Shown here: positions 49,463 through 59,270 of the stretch, piece after piece
Position numbering within the stretch: position 1 is the first letter of the stretch
Layout: each line of letters begins with the position of its first letter
Source: Capsicum annuum
Taxonomy: Eukaryota > Streptophyta > Magnoliopsida > Solanales > Solanaceae
Assembly: GCF_002878395.1 (NCBI RefSeq)
Contig: NC_061115.1
Coordinates: 158,523,160-158,587,159 of the forward strand
Direction of reading: 5' to 3'
Length of the DNA: 64,000 bases
Program-made: the position numbers and the translations under genes
The notes under the pieces: generated by a model
What the model was told of the DNA's origin: nothing
Database searches by the model: none
Seen by the model: only the letters and a program-made list of their open reading frames with translations

Positions 49463-50850
49463 CCACAAACGAGATTGAAAGGCAAATAGAGTATCATTGC
49501 TTCCTTAGTAATATGGTTATAATTAATTGTGTTTTCTTTCCTTAACATGCTTTCAACATTCCTTGGAGAAGATCAAATGCTTGCTGTAGTATATGAATCC
49601 CGATAATTTTCAAGCTTGCCTTCAGCTTGCTGATTCTGTATTCAAGTTGGTCGTTGCCATCTTCGAAGTTGGTCAGGAGTTACTCATCTCTTGTGAGCTC
49701 GATCAGCGACACCATCTCCAAAGTTGTGGCATTCTAGAATCCCTTTAGAACACTTTCTTTAGAAGCCTTAAAGGATACATAGAGGGTCTCCGTGTTTGTT
49801 TTAGGTCAAATGTGTTGATGTACGTTGAAGATGTGGTCCCAACAGTTGAACAACACACTTTTATCGAGCGTTGCTCTATGCATCTTGCTCAACCAATTTG
49901 ATAAATTAGTAAGCATGTAGCTATGTAGCGTGTGATCTAAACCATCTATATAAAGCCTATCAAACGTTACGTAACTCCATGCTCGTTACCCTATAAAAAA
50001 ATATGATCGAGTTAGTGCACAAATCAAACGAACTCAATCTCTCAGCCTTTCTATTGATCGCTCTTCTCCAATATAGATAACAAGATATCTGCTATGCAAA
50101 AGTCAACACCATTGCCAAACATAATTGCCTGGGAGCAATTCTTCTGAAGATATCTGTTGATGTCTTTTGAAGAATTACACCAGGCAAGCATGTCTAGCGA
50201 TGGTGTAGACTTTTGCATAGCAGATATCTTGTCATCTATATTGGAGAAGAGTGATCAACAGAAAGACTTATAGATTTGGCTTGTTTGATTTGTGCACTAA
50301 CTCGGGCTATTCTTTTGATAGGGTAATGAGCTCGGAGTTACATAACGTTTGATAGGCTTGGTGGAGCCGGTTTTAGATCACACACTATGTAACTCCATGC
50401 TTACTAATTTATTAAATTGGTTGAGAAAGATACATGGAGCAACGCTCGATAAAAGTGTGTTGTTCAACTGTTGGGACCACATCTTCAACGTGCATCAACA
50501 CATTTTTACCTAAAACAAACACAACGACCCTCCATGTATCCTTTAAGGCTTCTGAAAAAAGTATTTTGAAGGGCTTCTAGAATGTCACAACTTTGAATGT
50601 AGTGTTCCTAATCGATCTCACAAGAGACAAGGAACTCCTTACCAACTTCGAAGATGGCAACGACCAGCTTGAATACAGAATCAACAAGCTGGAGGCAAGC
50701 TTGAAAATTATCGGGATTCACATACTTCAGCAAGCATCTGATCTTCTCCAAGGAATGTTGAAAGCATGCTAAGGCAAAAAAACACAATCAATTAATCCAT
50801 ATTGCTAAGGAAGTAATTATACTCTATTTGCCTTTCAATCTCGTTTGTGG

Positions 50851-50886
50851 TTTCGATCAGGTCAATGGCAGTGGACCTGATCGAAA
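50851..50886. repeat. perfect 13-bp-stem hairpin in the right arm
   Basis: TTTCGATCAGGTC (50851-50863) and its exact reverse complement GACCTGATCGAAA (50874-50886) are separated by a 10-base loop. It sits at the mirror position of the hairpin at 49413-49462. Confidence 0.9.
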
Positions 50887-51837
50887 ACATAAATAAAAAG
50901 GCATGGGATGAAATTTAAAATTCAAAAATTGCTGCCTACACTTAGTTTCCTTATTTTAACTGTAGTTGTTGTTGGCGTAAGTTCTCTAGACTTGCTGAAC
51001 ATCATTTCAACCCTCGAGGCCCGTGAGGCTGCTTTGTTAGTCTTCTTCTATTTTTTACCTAAGTGATAATCCCGACCACGCAGCTCCCTGGCAAAGTGTC
51101 CATCTGCATTATTTTTCTTTCAGAGACACAACAGATGAAATTACATTACCGGATACACTTTTATAGTTGCACTTGATTCAGATTTTGCACATGTTAAGAT
51201 AATTCCATCGGCCAGATTCATTAGAAGTTACTTTCTACCATATGTCTCTTCTTTAATTAGCTCTCAGCTGATATAGCCTTTCATCAACCACCCATTTTCC
51301 CTCAAAAGAATTCTCCTAACGCACCTTCTGGCATATAATCATCACCCCGAGCGAGCAACCCAACCATATAAATTTTGGCCAGGAAAATAACTATATTGGT
51401 TTTCCATTCTTGTTTGATACAGTGTGAGGCTTCGAGGGCCCTTTAAGGGTCCAATGCACACTTAAAGTTAAGTCCAATCGCTATTGTTTCTTTGCAGTGA
51501 CGATAAATATTGATCCCTTCTCAAAACTTAACACGCATAAACACGAGCAACAACCGTCAGTAATTCATAACAGGGTATCTGCACCATCTTTATGAGGTCC
51601 TCAGCCTTATCAATTTCGAACCCATCAGACTTAACAGTACAATGCAGGATCTTGTTTGAATAATCAATTCCTAATTGGTTAAAAACTGCATTCACAAAAA
51701 TATTGCACTTTGTGTGTGTTGTTCCGGTGACCTTATCAGTAATACAAACTTAACTCCCACACATATGATAGTGGATCCATCTGCAGGGACCTTATTCTTC
51801 CTAGCCCATCTATGGCTTAAATTGAATAAATAGATGA

Positions 51838-52035
51838 CTAGCTAGTTGCAACAGATGTCACATCTGTTTATATTGTCAAACAATTGGAGACATCTGTTAC
51901 GACAGTTGATCAACCTGTTACAGAAATCAAACAGATATATACATCTGTTGCAAAAGATTGCCAATATGTTGTATTGTAAGTTTTCTAATAGAAAGAATAT
52001 ATTTTGCAACAAATTACCCATCTGTTAGATTTATT
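51838..52035. repeat. palindromic cluster right of the large inverted repeat
   Basis: Copies include AGTTGCAACAGATGTCACAT, GACATCTGTTACGACAG and TACATCTGTTGCAAAAGAT. Confidence 0.75.
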
Positions 52036-52073
52036 TTAAAGCAATTTTCTTTTCTTTCTGAGATACAATAATT

Positions 52074-52080
52074 TATAAAT
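52074..52080 (+). promoter_or_regulatory. TATA box of small ORF 1
   Basis: TATAAAT in the context ATTTATAAATAGG lies 25 bp before the ATG at 52099. The related copy at 53350 is 95 bp from its ATG, so the leader here appears to have lost about 70 bp. Confidence 0.45.
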
Positions 52081-52098
52081 AGGTTCCTACTTACAAAT

Positions 52099-52320
52099 AT
52101 GGATGATCCAGATTCGTACAAGAATATTCATATCGAGTCCTTGCGTGAACTTCAAAGACAGTTTGATGAATTCCAAAGAGATTTGGCTGACTTCGGAGTA
52201 AGGCTGCGGGATGAAAAATGTCTGATTGACAATAATAATAATAGTAGTAGTAATAATGTTTTTTATTTTAGCGCATGTATGTATTTTATTTTCCTTTCCT
52301 CCTTTTGTTGTCGACTTTGA
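52099..52320 (+). CDS. small coiled-coil protein, uncharacterised (copy 1)
   Basis: A 73-residue frame starting MDDPDSYKNIHIESLREL. Residues about 13-40 form a predicted amphipathic, heptad-like helix (LRELQRQFDEFQRDLADFG). An Asn/Ser-rich stretch encoded by an AAT/AGT microsatellite follows at about residues 47-54. The tail after it (FYFSACMYFIFLSSFCC) is hydrophobic and may be read-through of former 3' untranslated sequence, because copy 2 stops right after its Asn run. It shares about one third identity over 25 residues with the ORF at 53445. The family is unknown to me. Downstream, the sequence CTCAACATGTCATCGACGGT near 52376 resembles the corresponding position of copy 2. Expression is not shown. 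Confidence 0.45.
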   Translation: MDDPDSYKNIHIESLRELQRQFDEFQRDLADFGVRLRDEKCLIDNNNNSSSNNVFYFSACMYFIFLSSFCCRL

Positions 52321-52798
52321 ATTTTTAATTCTTATTTAATATTTAATAATAATCACTCTGTTTATTCCTTGTTCTCAACATGTCATCGACGGTTGGTGGT
52401 AGGGATTGAGCAGCAATTTGTGTCAACAGAGGTTAATCTGCTACGACAGATCTATCATATGTTGTACCTGGCGGTTATTAATAAAAAGGATTATTGTTGT
52501 TATTGAGAGGGTGAAAAGAAAAAGAAGACATGACTTTTCGATAATTCAATATGAAAAATATTTCGTAAATAAATAATAAGGAAATAAATGATAAACACAA
52601 CTTATAGCTACAATTTTAATAAATGATCGTGACTTTTTACCATTTTTATTTTTGAAGTTTTTAAAATTATTTATTATATAATAAAATAGTTATTATTTTA
52701 TTAACGAATTTGAAAAGGTGTTTTTTTTTTTTACTTATAAAATAAAAAAGTAAGCAAATTTGGATTAATGATATGATGATAGTTATTTTTTTAAAAAA
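52321..52798. other. spacer with isolated palindrome copies
   Basis: AT-rich sequence. Isolated palindrome half-copies lie at 52436-52462. Poly-T and poly-A runs lie at 52720 and 52790. Confidence 0.4.
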
Positions 52799-52799
52799 A

Positions 52800-53275
52800 A
52801 AGTAGATTATATGTTGTAACAAATAAATTATCTGATGCAACAGGTTCACTATTGTTGCAACAGATGATATATCTGTTGTCACAGATGATTTATCTTATGC
52901 AACCTATATCGAGTCACAACTCAATAAAAGAGGTTCTTGAAAAGAACTAATTAATAATAATAATAATATAAAAAGTCATGACTTATCACAATATTTCTTA
53001 ATTTATTTAAGTCATTACTTTTCACATTAATAAAAAATGTAATTAATAAATGGAGGTGAACAGTTAGATTATATGTTGCAACAAATAGGTTATCTGATGC
53101 AACATATTTTATATTTGTTGCAACAGATAATATATCTGTTGTCACAGATGTGTTATCTGATGTAACTGATATAGAATCTGTTGCCACAACTCAATAAAAA
53201 TGATTCTCCGAAAGAACTAATTAATAATAATAATCTGAAAAGTCATAACTTATATCACAATATTTATTTTCTTAA
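52800..53275. repeat. two-copy direct repeat of about 258 bp with palindromic cluster
   Basis: Unit 1 (about 52803-53010) and unit 2 (about 53061-53275) share AGATTATATGTTGYAACAAA, ACAGATRATATATCTGTTGT, CACAACTCAATAAAA and GAAAGAACTAATTAATAATA in the same order. Each holds five to six palindrome copies or half-copies. Minus-strand frames here (52667-52882, 52951-53187) are repeat translations. Confidence 0.85.
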
Positions 53276-53349
53276 TTTAATTAAAAATGTAATTAATGTA
53301 TGGAGGTGAATAGTCGTACCTTTTTGCCTCTCATTCAAATTTAATTCTC

Positions 53350-53356
53350 TATAAAT
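53350..53356 (+). promoter_or_regulatory. TATA box of small ORF 2
   Basis: TATAAAT in CTCTATAAATGG is 95 bp upstream of the ATG at 53445. A CA-rich start-site-like stretch (TCATTCATTCAACTACACTC) lies about 30 bp downstream. Confidence 0.55.
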
Positions 53357-53444
53357 GGTCCCTTCTTACTCAATCATTCATTCAACTACACTCTATTTAT
53401 TTATTACATCTCGTCTTTCATATTACACTCTAGAAGATAAGATT

Positions 53445-53651
53445 ATGGCTCAACCAGTGTGGGACATTGCTTGTTTGCAAGATTCCATGAATGAACTTCG
53501 GAATCAAATTCGTGACCTACAATGGGAACTGGGAGAAGTTGGAGCAAGAATGTTTCGCGAGATACACAGGCTGGGGAGGACCTTGCTACTTTCGATTGAA
53601 GATTGGCCGGCTGGCAATGATGATGATGATGCTAATAATAATAATAATTAG
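53445..53651 (+). CDS. small coiled-coil protein, uncharacterised (copy 2)
   Basis: A 68-residue frame. I choose the ATG at 53445 rather than the upstream one at 53355, because 53355 overlaps the TATA box and the start-site-like region, and because 53445 matches the start of copy 1. Residues about 14-38 look like a short heptad-bearing helix (MNELRNQIRDLQWELGEVG). Then come a basic stretch (FREIHRLGRTLLLSIEDW) and a tail of Asp and Asn (NDDDDANNNNN) encoded by GAT/AAT repeats. It is complete, with TATA box, leader and stop. No signal peptide or membrane segment is seen. The function is unknown. Its setting among repeats means it could also be a transposon-derived or non-expressed frame. Confidence 0.5.
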   Translation: MAQPVWDIACLQDSMNELRNQIRDLQWELGEVGARMFREIHRLGRTLLLSIEDWPAGNDDDDANNNNN

Positions 53652-53874
53652 ATTATTATTTTTTTAGTATATTATATGTATTTTATTTGTTTTTGTTTAG
53701 TAAATAAATTATATTTGATCTTTGACGTTTTAATCCATATTTAATTTTCATTCTGTCTATTATCTTCTCAACAGACATGTTGACGATTCGACGTAAAAAG
53801 GAATAATTTAGAATCCAGTAGCAATAGGAAGATTTATTTGTTGGGTTTGTGGCAAGAGTTGATGTGTTGTTCAA

Positions 53875-53960
53875 AACAGATTACTCATGTTGCAACAGAT
53901 AAGAAGTTAATATAACAGATAAATAGTTTGTTTCAACAGATGACCAGTTTGTTGCTTTGC
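53875..53960. repeat. short palindromic cluster
   Basis: TCATGTTGCAACAGATAAG and two half-copies, left of a MITE-like sequence. Confidence 0.7.
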
Positions 53961-53984
53961 TTGGCTCTGATGTTTTAATTGGTA

Positions 53985-54325
53985 CTCCCTCCGTCTCAAA
54001 TTACCCGTCCCAAATTGAGACGCCACATTGATTAAAAATAATTAATAACATGTCTAGTTTACCATAACCCACTGATCAGTTGGTGGGATAGTAGACGTGT
54101 TTGAAATAACCATTGTTTGCTATTCAATCAACATTTCATAAGAGAAGAAAGCTTTTAACGTCGGTCAGCATATAGTCCCCCTATTAAATGATATTTTCAT
54201 TTTAATTTGAAGAAAAAGTGATTAATGCAAAGGGTAAAACAAGGATTTTTTCAATCTTTTCTTGATTAATGAAAAAGACAAGTAAAATGAGAAATCGAAT
54301 TAGAAAATTTAGGACGGGTAATTGG
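53985..54325. mobile_element. MITE-like sequence with CTCCCTCCGTC end
   Basis: It starts TACTCCCTCCGTCTCAAATT, then ACCCGTCC. Near the right end is GGACGGGTAATTGGACATAA, partly the inverse of the left end. CTCCCTCCGTC ends are typical of Stowaway elements. The right terminus is imperfect, so a TA duplication is not proved. Confidence 0.5.
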
Positions 54326-54404
54326 ACATAAGGAATAATTTTGAATCCAGTAGTAATAGCAATAGTTGAAAACATATTGGTTATCTGTTGAGTTTGTGGC
54401 AGGG

Positions 54405-54620
54405 GTTGATTTGTGTTGTTTCAAACAGATTAATCATTCGTTGCAATAGACAATTAGTCTGGTGCAACAGATAAACATTTTGATGCAACAGATAATTAGT
54501 CTGGTGCAACAGATAAACATCCTAATACAACAGATAATACGTCTGATGCAACAAATAAATCTTCTGATGCAATAGATTGACCATCTGATGCACCAGATGA
54601 TTGATTTGTTTAAATTATAG
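54405..54620. repeat. palindrome-related cluster, ATCTGATGCAACAGAT variant
   Basis: About ten copies dominated by CTGRTGCAACAGATAA, a variant of the palindrome with T-to-A in the centre. The order of units is regular (about 23 bp). Confidence 0.8.
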
Positions 54621-54714
54621 ACACTTTTGCTGGATTCATGATCAGGGTTCTATCTATTGTTGGAAAAACAGAAGTGTGCCCAGATGACAAATACGAATAA
54701 AAATCATAATTTTA

Positions 54715-55000
54715 CTTACCAAAGTCACCTATGAAGTAATGCCAAAGTGGAAAGTGATGTAGTAAACAAAATTTGACCTAAGAAATTGGTCAGATCGCAG
54801 CAGTAGCGCTGTACCAACAACAACAACAAATGGTCGACAAGAAGAAGATGAAGATAATAATGAAGTAGAAGATGATGATAATGAAGAAGAAGATGATGAA
54901 TAAAGCAGTAGAAACAGAAACAATGAACAACAAAAATCGCTAAGAGAGATAAAATAATAATAGATGAGAAGAGAGAGAAAGACGCTTTTTTTTCCCTCCG
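54715..55000 (-). promoter_or_regulatory. possible minus-strand leader exon
   Basis: On the minus strand a CT-rich leader (CTTTCTCTCTCTTCTCATCT) is followed by a GAA/GAT-rich tract and a donor-like GACTTTGGTAAGT at about 54722-54714. A palindromic cluster follows downstream, as in copies 1 and 2. No coding exon of that gene is recognised. Confidence 0.35.
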
Positions 55001-55754
55001 TTTTTCATTATTTTAGGTATACATTGGGATCAAAGTGTAAATTTAAAAACTTGTGGATTATTTTCAAACTTCCCCAACTTTCTTAATCCATAATAAAGTA
55101 ATTGTCACCTCCAACTAATAATTAAGACTTGTGTCACCTACACCTCATTTTAAAACTCTTTTTCACCTGTGGCCCAAACCTTCTGGTTAGCTTGCAAAAA
55201 ATATTAATGGCACTTGTTTATTTTCAACAAATTAGGCTGGCTTTTCTTTCTTTCTTTTTTCCAGTTTTGTTAGACTCCTCCTATGATGTAGTAAGCTTAA
55301 AATAACATCAATTTTTTATTTTTTGAAAAATAGTAAAAAAATGATTTTGTCTAAAGTAAAGATTTTTATTAAAGGGAATAAATTTCAAACAACATTTCTA
55401 AATTACTAAAATTTTGACTACCTAGTTTTGATTATCTAGATTACCTAGTTTTAGACTTTTAAGTTTTGATTGTTATTTGGGTTCTGCCTAGTATTTGAAT
55501 TCTGTCTAATATTAGAACTATAGTCGTTGGGTGTGTTTAAGGAAATGCTACTTAGAATACTTTTTTTCTATTGATATGAATCCTTATGACAATTAATATG
55601 ACAATTGTATCTACACGGATTGGTTTAAGTCCAAAAGAATTTTATTTCACCAAATTTACTTTAAATTAATTTTAAAGTCCTAACTATTAAATGACAATTA
55701 TTTAAGAAAAATAGGAAAAAAATAATTTTATTTATTGCAGAGATTTTTAATAAA
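55001..55754. other. intergenic DNA with a Helitron-like trace
   Basis: AT-rich. Around 55365-55410 lies AAAGGGAATAAATTTCAAAC followed by AACATTTCTAAATT, a partial reverse copy of the Helitron-like 5' end. No gene is seen. Confidence 0.4.
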
Positions 55755-55838
55755 GGGCAAAAAGTTCAAACAACATTTCTAAATTTCTTCACACTTTTAA
55801 TATAGTATGGATATAGATATAGATAATAATATATATAT
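55755..55838 (-). mobile_element. Helitron-like 5' end, minus strand
   Basis: Reverse complement starts TCTATATCTATATCCATACT, then ATATTAAAAGTGTGAAG and TTTGAACTTTTTGCCC. It faces the plus-strand copy starting about 55842. Confidence 0.5.
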
Positions 55839-55841
55839 ATA

Positions 55842-56140
55842 TAATCTATATCTATAATCTATAATCTATCTATATCTATATCTATAATCTATAATATATT
55901 AAAAGTGAAGACCATTAGAAAACTAATTTGAACTTTTTGCCCTTTATTAAAAGTCTCCGGTTTAGACAAAATCGCTTTTTCACATAATAAATATATGAAA
56001 CAATAAATAGAAGAGGTTTTTACTTACAATTGGATTCCCAAATTTATGGTAATGTTTTTGTTGGGGTTTTATTGGTTGCACAACATTCCCTTAAATAAGA
56101 AGTTCTATTGAACTAAAAAATCATGCTAAAATATTAATTT
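55842..56140 (+). mobile_element. Helitron-like 5' end, plus strand
   Basis: A TCTATAATCTATA microsatellite run leads into ATAATATATTAAAAGTGAAG, then TTTGAACTTTTTGCCCTTTA, as in the copies at 1379 and 61380. The start within the microsatellite is ambiguous, and the 3' end is not found. Confidence 0.5.
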
Positions 56141-56399
56141 GTGTCCCTTTTTATTTCTGAGTCTTTTATTTCTATAAGAATAATTATATTTGAGAATCTC
56201 CTCATCGACTACGACGTGTTGTTGCAAAATGTAAGGTGGTTAGTCTGTTTAATTTTAATATTTACTTTTTTGATTATTAAACATTGGAATTTTGTATCTT
56301 ATCATGCAAGTTTTAAAGTGGAGGAGTAAATTGTCATTAAGGTTTGGATTTTGATTGTTAGGTTTTGATAAAATAAAATAAATAAAGAAGTTTGAAGTT

Positions 56400-56790
56400 G
56401 TTGACTTTGAAGGCTGGGTGTAGTAGATTCTTGATACTGTGTTTGTTCAGTTGATTTCTTTTTGTTATGTAAAAGTTCACTGCTTTCTGCTTCCGAGGGT
56501 GTTGTTTTCTTCAAGTTTTTTATGTATGTTACAGTTTGGTTATTCTTGATATTGTGTTTCTTCAGTTGATTTCTTTTTGTTTTGTAAAGTTTACTTCTTT
56601 TTTGCTTTCTTGGGTTTTGTTTTCTTCAAGTTGTTTTGATGTATGTTACAGTTGGGTTATTGTTGATACTGTCTTTGTTCAATTGATTTCACTTTGTTTT
56701 GTAAATTTTACTTCTTTTTGCTTCTTGGATTTTATTTTCTTCAAGTTATTTTGATGTATTTTCAGTTTGGTTTAATGGTTGTATTTTGTT
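56400..56790 (+). repeat. about 115-bp tandem repeat, three copies
   Basis: Units start with TTCTTGATACTGTGTTTGTT at 56428, 56543 and 56660 and share GTTGATTTCTTTTTGTTTTG, TTTTCTTCAAGTT and GATGTATGTTACAGTTTGGT. The frames at 56302-56514 (minus) and 56536-56754 (plus) are repeat translations. Confidence 0.8.
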
Positions 56791-56894
56791 CAATTGATAA
56801 TCAGTTTGTTTGTCTAGTTTAATAATATTTTCTTATTTCTGATTTTTTTGTTTCCTTTAAATTGTGATGACCATGTTATGTAGTTCACAATCAG

Positions 56895-57062
56895 GGGGTG
56901 GAGTTAGGTAGAGTCGAGGGGTCATTCAAATTTTTTTTGGTGAAAAATTATAATGTTTATACATGATTATTATATATTTAATGTTGAACCTCTTGGCATC
57001 TTTATGTGTTTACGTCTTTATATTTTGAACTCTTCTGGTGAAAATCCTAACTCTGCCACTTG
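56895..57062. mobile_element. hAT-like MITE, copy A
   Basis: It starts GGGGTGGAGTTAGG and ends with CCTAACTCTGCCACT, an inverted repeat. It shares GTTGAAC..CTC and TATATTTAATG-type interior with copy B at 58393. Superfamily by analogy only. Confidence 0.5.
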
Positions 57063-57840
57063 CCTCTGATTCTCATATGATCATGGTAAACCTGAAACTG
57101 TAATAATACAAAATTATGTTTGTATATATACTCACATAAACCCTCCTTAAATCTTTGTATAAGAGCGTAAGCACATACAAAAACAGAGAATGATCAGAAC
57201 CATAATAGAGAATAGAGCTAAAAAATTTCATCGTTCTAAGTTATCGTGATCAAGTTATCGTGATCAAGCATGCACTTTTGTTTTGTTTGTGATTACTATG
57301 CATAAATATTGATAGAAGTTTGAAGTTGATTATGACTCTTTTATTTTTATTCAACGAAACAAATTGTTAATTTACATTCCTTGTTGAGCAAAGATGTAGT
57401 GAGATCACGGCCTACCGTGTGCTTTGGTGCTGTAAAGATGAACTTGAAATTAGCAGGTTGGTTATTTACTTATTATCAAAACTTTTTTTTTAGAATTATG
57501 GGTATAGTGATTTTTGTAAATTCCATGTGGAAATTCGATTAAATTTTGTAATTTAAATAAATTTTCTTAAATTATTATTTTAGTCTTTTTATGATGGAGA
57601 AATAAGGTATGCGTACACTTTCTTCTTTTCAGATTTTGCTTGTGTGATTACACTACTTATGTTTATTGGTGCCATGATTTTTACTGTCAATATTACTTTT
57701 GTCCTTCATTATAAAAGACTATACAGGGGTCATTCGATGTATTAAGAATTTAAGTGTACAAATGAATGATCTATATCTTTTTCTTTTTAACTATTATTTA
57801 GAAAAATTGTTAAGTGTAGAAATTTCATTTTTGTTCTAGG
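57063..57840. other. intergenic DNA, no gene recognised
   Basis: AT-rich sequence with two identical 15-bp repeats AAGTTATCGTGATCA at 57239 and 57253. Otherwise featureless. Confidence 0.4.
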
Positions 57841-58072
57841 TTTGATGTACCTGGAGGCAACTTTCAAGGAGGATTCGAAGAGTGAGGAAATTTCAGTCAA
57901 TTCAAGCAACTTAGAAATGTAGTTTGTGAATTTCTTATTGTTTGGACAGTTTCTTCTGATGCTCCTACAATTGCTGCTGGTCGGGGTGGTCGAAATTTCA
58001 TGAAACTTACTCTCTTGTTATTTCATTTCGCATATGTTATATTTTTGCTATCTTATATCCCGTATTGAATTA

Positions 58073-58333
58073 CTCCCTCAATTTCTAAATAAGTGATCAT
58101 TTTGACCTGTTCACACTATAATAAATTATTCGCTCCTAGAAAATTAAAGATAATTTTACCAACTTACTTTTAAATAAATTTTATTTCTTTTCAAGTTAAC
58201 ATTGATTACTATATTTAAATTCGGGGGCATATTAGAAATATTAGAATCAAAGTATTCTTGAACACCTAAACATACAATTATTAAGGAAAAAATATATAAC
58301 ACCAAAGGAGCACTTAAAAAGAAATGAAGGGAG
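58073..58333. mobile_element. Stowaway-type MITE
   Basis: 261 bp with ends CTCCCTCAATTT and AAATGAAGGGAG and a TA duplication at 58071-58072 and 58334-58335. Ends and duplication are those of Tc1/mariner-type Stowaway elements. Confidence 0.8.
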
Positions 58334-58392
58334 TATATATGTTGTTAATTACATGTCATCTAAAACATCGTCTACATTCTGTTTAACGTAAG

Positions 58393-58563
58393 CAAGGGTG
58401 GAGTCAGACCTTTGGCAGGGGGTTCATCCGAATCTCTTTTGCCGAAAAAATATATTATTTATATATAATTAAAATTATTTTTCATGTACCTATAGTAGGT
58501 GTTGAACTCCCTTTGGATAGGTTTTCTTCAAATATTGAACCCTAAGTTGAAATCCTGACTTCG
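58393..58563. mobile_element. hAT-like MITE, copy B
   Basis: It starts GGGTGGAGTCAGACC and ends CCTGACTTCGCCTTT, the inverse of the start. Interior matches copy A (GGTGTTGAACTCC, TTGAACCCTAAGTTGAAATC). Confidence 0.55.
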
Positions 58564-59044
58564 CCTTTAATTACATAAGCTCATATTAGTTGTCAACAAT
58601 ACTAAAGTATATGTTCCAAATTAGTTGTCAATTTACAAAACTAAGATAAAATTAATTCAAGTTAATTCCAAATTGTATTATTATAGTTCCACTGGTTCGC
58701 ATACGATCAACTCCTGACTTGTGCATTTAGATGTTATCATTCTTCTTATCATTCTTCTTGCTGGTCAGGAATTAGGATCATGGGCTTTCATCAACTATTT
58801 ACTATATTGTTCATGTCACAAGTGATTTGAGTAGGAAGGGATTTGAGATATTTGATGTATTACAAAAATGCAAGTGTATAAAAGGGAAAAGGGTCACATT
58901 TGCATGTTTACTGTTTCATATTGGCCATCTGTTAGACCTCGGTCTACTATTACCCCTGCTTAAATGTTTTTCTTTCAAGAATTTGGACATGTGGGCCCAC
59001 CAATCATTTGAAGTTGTTTACTTGTTCAGTTTTTTATTTTAAAA

Positions 59045-59270
59045 TGTCCAATAATACTTGTTCAATTTATGAAATTAATGAATAATTTATCTATTTTTAT
59101 CCATTTTACTCTTAGTATTAAATACAATTCATTATCTAATATATTTTTTAAAACATTAAATTTATTATATCCTAATGGTAATATGATAAAATTATTTCTA
59201 TCATTTAGTGCTTTTTAATTTTCATATCAATAAGAAAGTGGACAAGTAAAGATAGACGGAGAAAGTAAGT
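59045..59270. repeat. short element related to 33950-34235
   Basis: Shares ATGTCCAATAATACTTGTT, TATTAAATA, TATCATTTA and a terminal GTGGACAAGTAAAGA block with the earlier copy. The flanking termini resemble worn CTCC/GGAG ends. Confidence 0.5.

Larger units (their letters stand above)
48505..51815. repeat. about 3.3-kb inverted repeat (arms about 1.64 kb)
   Basis: The left arm (about 48505-50145) and right arm (about 50160-51815) are reverse complements along almost their whole length. Matching landmarks include the following. AAGATATCTGCTATGCAAAA (left, 50089) pairs with TTTTGCATAGCAGATATCTT (right, about 50212). CTCTTCTCCAATATAGATAA pairs with TCTATATTGGAGAAGAGTGA. GATTGAAAGGCAAATAGAGT (49472) pairs with ACTCTATTTGCCTTTCAATC (50821). 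Outer ends match around GTATTACTGATAA. The centre is near 50153, with almost no spacer. The arms are diverged by many substitutions and indels. It is flanked on both sides by palindromic clusters. Confidence 0.85.

Noticed and set aside
51846..53187. Several short frames rich in Val-Ala-Thr-Asp or Leu-Leu-Gln-Gln
   Set aside because: All are translations of the palindromic clusters in one or another frame.
36900..54620. CRISPR-like repeats
   Set aside because: The repeats are palindromes with irregular spacing and no constant spacers, in plant-type DNA; no cas-like genes.
54729..54923. Ser-rich 64-codon minus frame
   Set aside because: Low-complexity translation of a GAA/GAT-rich tract; could at most be a leader.
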